From: Kiritimatiellia bacterium
Lineage (GTDB): Bacteria > Verrucomicrobiota > Kiritimatiellia > RFP12 > UBA1067
DNA: 6,661 bases
NCBI GenBank assembly: GCA_028701555.1
Contig: JAQVQN010000142.1
Span: 1 to 6,661 of the forward strand
Direction: 5' to 3'
The notes under the pieces were generated by a model. That model saw nothing but the letters and a program-made list of their open reading frames with translations. It had not been told where the DNA came from and searched no databases. Both the position numbers and the translations under genes were made by a program. Below, piece by piece: positions 6,130 through 6,661 of this stretch (the stretch's first letter is position 1; every line of letters begins with the position of its first letter).

Positions 6130-6235
6130 CCATTTCTGAGTGTGTCAAAAACGGTTTTGAGGTCTTGCAAATAAAAAGTGCTCGATAGAATTGGGTTACG
6201 GGACATAGCCTGTACTGGATTAAAGGATGTGTTTG
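6130..6235 (+). promoter_or_regulatory. Intergenic region with a weak candidate promoter (TTGCAA/TAGAAT)
   Basis: TTGCAA (6165-6170) and TAGAAT (6186-6191) resemble -35 and -10 boxes, the latter 5 of 6 to consensus, but the 15-nt spacer is short. Transcription would start near 6198, giving a leader of about 38 nt before the ATG at 6236. An AT-rich inverted repeat TCAAAA-ACGG-TTTTGA (6145-6160) lies between the helicase stop and this promoter. Confidence 0.35.
6223..6226 (+). promoter_or_regulatory. Shine-Dalgarno AAGG selecting the ATG at 6236
   Basis: AAAGG directly abuts an in-frame ATG at 6227, leaving no spacer, but sits 9 nt before the ATG at 6236. The later ATG therefore has workable spacing. 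It also gives a cleaner signal peptide (MRLFQTVF rather than MCLMRLFQ). Confidence 0.55.
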
Positions 6236-6661
6236 ATGCGACTTTTTCAAACTGTGTTTATGTCAATGATAGCACTGGCTGTTACGGTTCAGGCGCAGAT
6301 GGTCAGCGTCGTGCAGATTACGGACATGCGCGGTGTCATTGGGTATGAGATCATGGACCGTGAAGAATACAACGTATTGCTGAAAGAGATTAAGGAAGAA
6401 ACGGCCGCTTACGCTGTGGCGGCGGCGGAGAGCAAAAAGGAGTGGGACGCGAACAAAGACAACAAGCTGCCTTTTCAGGGCAACCGTGTCAAGCCCCGCA
6501 CAGCCAAGAAAATGCCACCGGATTTCAGGGAGCGCGAGAAGGCAGAAAAGCGCAAAGCACAACTTGAAGAGCGGTACAACGCCAGACAGCTATCTGAAAT
6601 GGAAAAGGCTGCGCATAAACTTAAGATGTCCAGGCCCAGCGAGTCGGATTTAGCCAAGGAA
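6236..6661 (+). CDS. Unrecognised exported protein, charged/coiled-coil (partial, first 142 residues)
   Basis: I do not recognise this family. The frame is open from the ATG to the window edge with no stop. Residues 1-20 form a classical Sec signal peptide: a short basic start (Met-Arg), the hydrophobic core LFQTVFMSMIALAVTV, and a VQA|Q cleavage site after Ala20. The mature part opens with a short hydrophobic segment (VSVVQITDMRGVIGYEIMD, 23-41), then becomes strongly charged: EEYNVLLKEIKEETAAYAVA (43-62), a lysine-rich KKEWDANKDNK (67-77), a proline/basic linker near 86-96, and REREKAEKRKAQLEERY (98-114), which looks helical and coiled-coil-forming. A periplasmic, envelope or secreted location is inferred. 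No catalytic motif, lipobox or transmembrane helix beyond the signal is visible. Low-consensus codon runs or frameshifts are not apparent. It lies 106 nt after the helicase gene with its own possible promoter. Confidence 0.75.
   Translation, partial: MRLFQTVFMSMIALAVTVQAQMVSVVQITDMRGVIGYEIMDREEYNVLLKEIKEETAAYAVAAAESKKEWDANKDNKLPFQGNRVKPRTAKKMPPDFREREKAEKRKAQLEERYNARQLSEMEKAAHKLKMSRPSESDLAKE

Noticed and set aside
6145..6160. TCAAAA-ACGG-TTTTGA as a terminator for the helicase gene
   Set aside because: The stem is AT-rich and weak and no T-run follows on either strand, so it does not meet the criteria for an intrinsic terminator.
6227..6235. Earlier ATG at 6227 for the exported protein
   Set aside because: AAAGG directly abuts it, leaving no spacer, while the ATG at 6236 has a 9-nt spacer and a standard signal peptide start.

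Overview
The window reads as a compact bacterial chromosomal housekeeping segment. It has five protein-coding genes plus one promoter-containing gap, and I see no mobile element, CRISPR array, tRNA or rRNA. It suggests a Gram-negative-type bacterium: one gene product carries a Sec signal peptide, and the helicase is of the RhlB kind. The C-terminus of ribosomal protein S9 (KERKKPGQPGARKRFQFSKR) differs from the usual gamma/betaproteobacterial ending as I remember it. It is closer to PVC-superphylum lineages (Verrucomicrobiota, Kiritimatiellota, Lentisphaerota, Chlamydiota). That placement is recalled and inferred, not computed, so treat it as tentative.

Left part (1-2892, minus strand): a fold-type I PLP-dependent decarboxylase of the ornithine/lysine/arginine family (739 aa) is followed directly by formate--tetrahydrofolate ligase, fhs, whose 3' end runs off the left edge. 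The decarboxylase stop and the fhs start overlap (ATGA, or TGATG if the second ATG is used), so the two are probably co-transcribed and translationally coupled.

Middle (2893-4011): a 186-bp divergent intergenic region precedes the ribosomal protein operon rplM-rpsI (L13, S9) on the plus strand. The region holds candidate promoters for both directions, two inverted repeats and a three-copy 8-mer. The operon ends in a clear intrinsic terminator at about 3975-4011.

Right part (4027-6661, plus strand): a 700-aa DEAD-box RNA helicase has an RhlB-like core, a long basic N-terminal extension and a disordered C-terminal tail. A weak promoter follows, then the 5' part of an unrecognised exported, charged, probably coiled-coil protein that continues past the right edge.

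Functionally, the right two thirds concerns translation and RNA handling. The left third joins amino-acid decarboxylation with one-carbon (folate) metabolism. I found no convincing undescribed multi-gene system. The points most worth a second look are the overlapping decarboxylase-fhs pair, the architecture of the divergent promoter region, the helicase extensions and the unknown exported protein.
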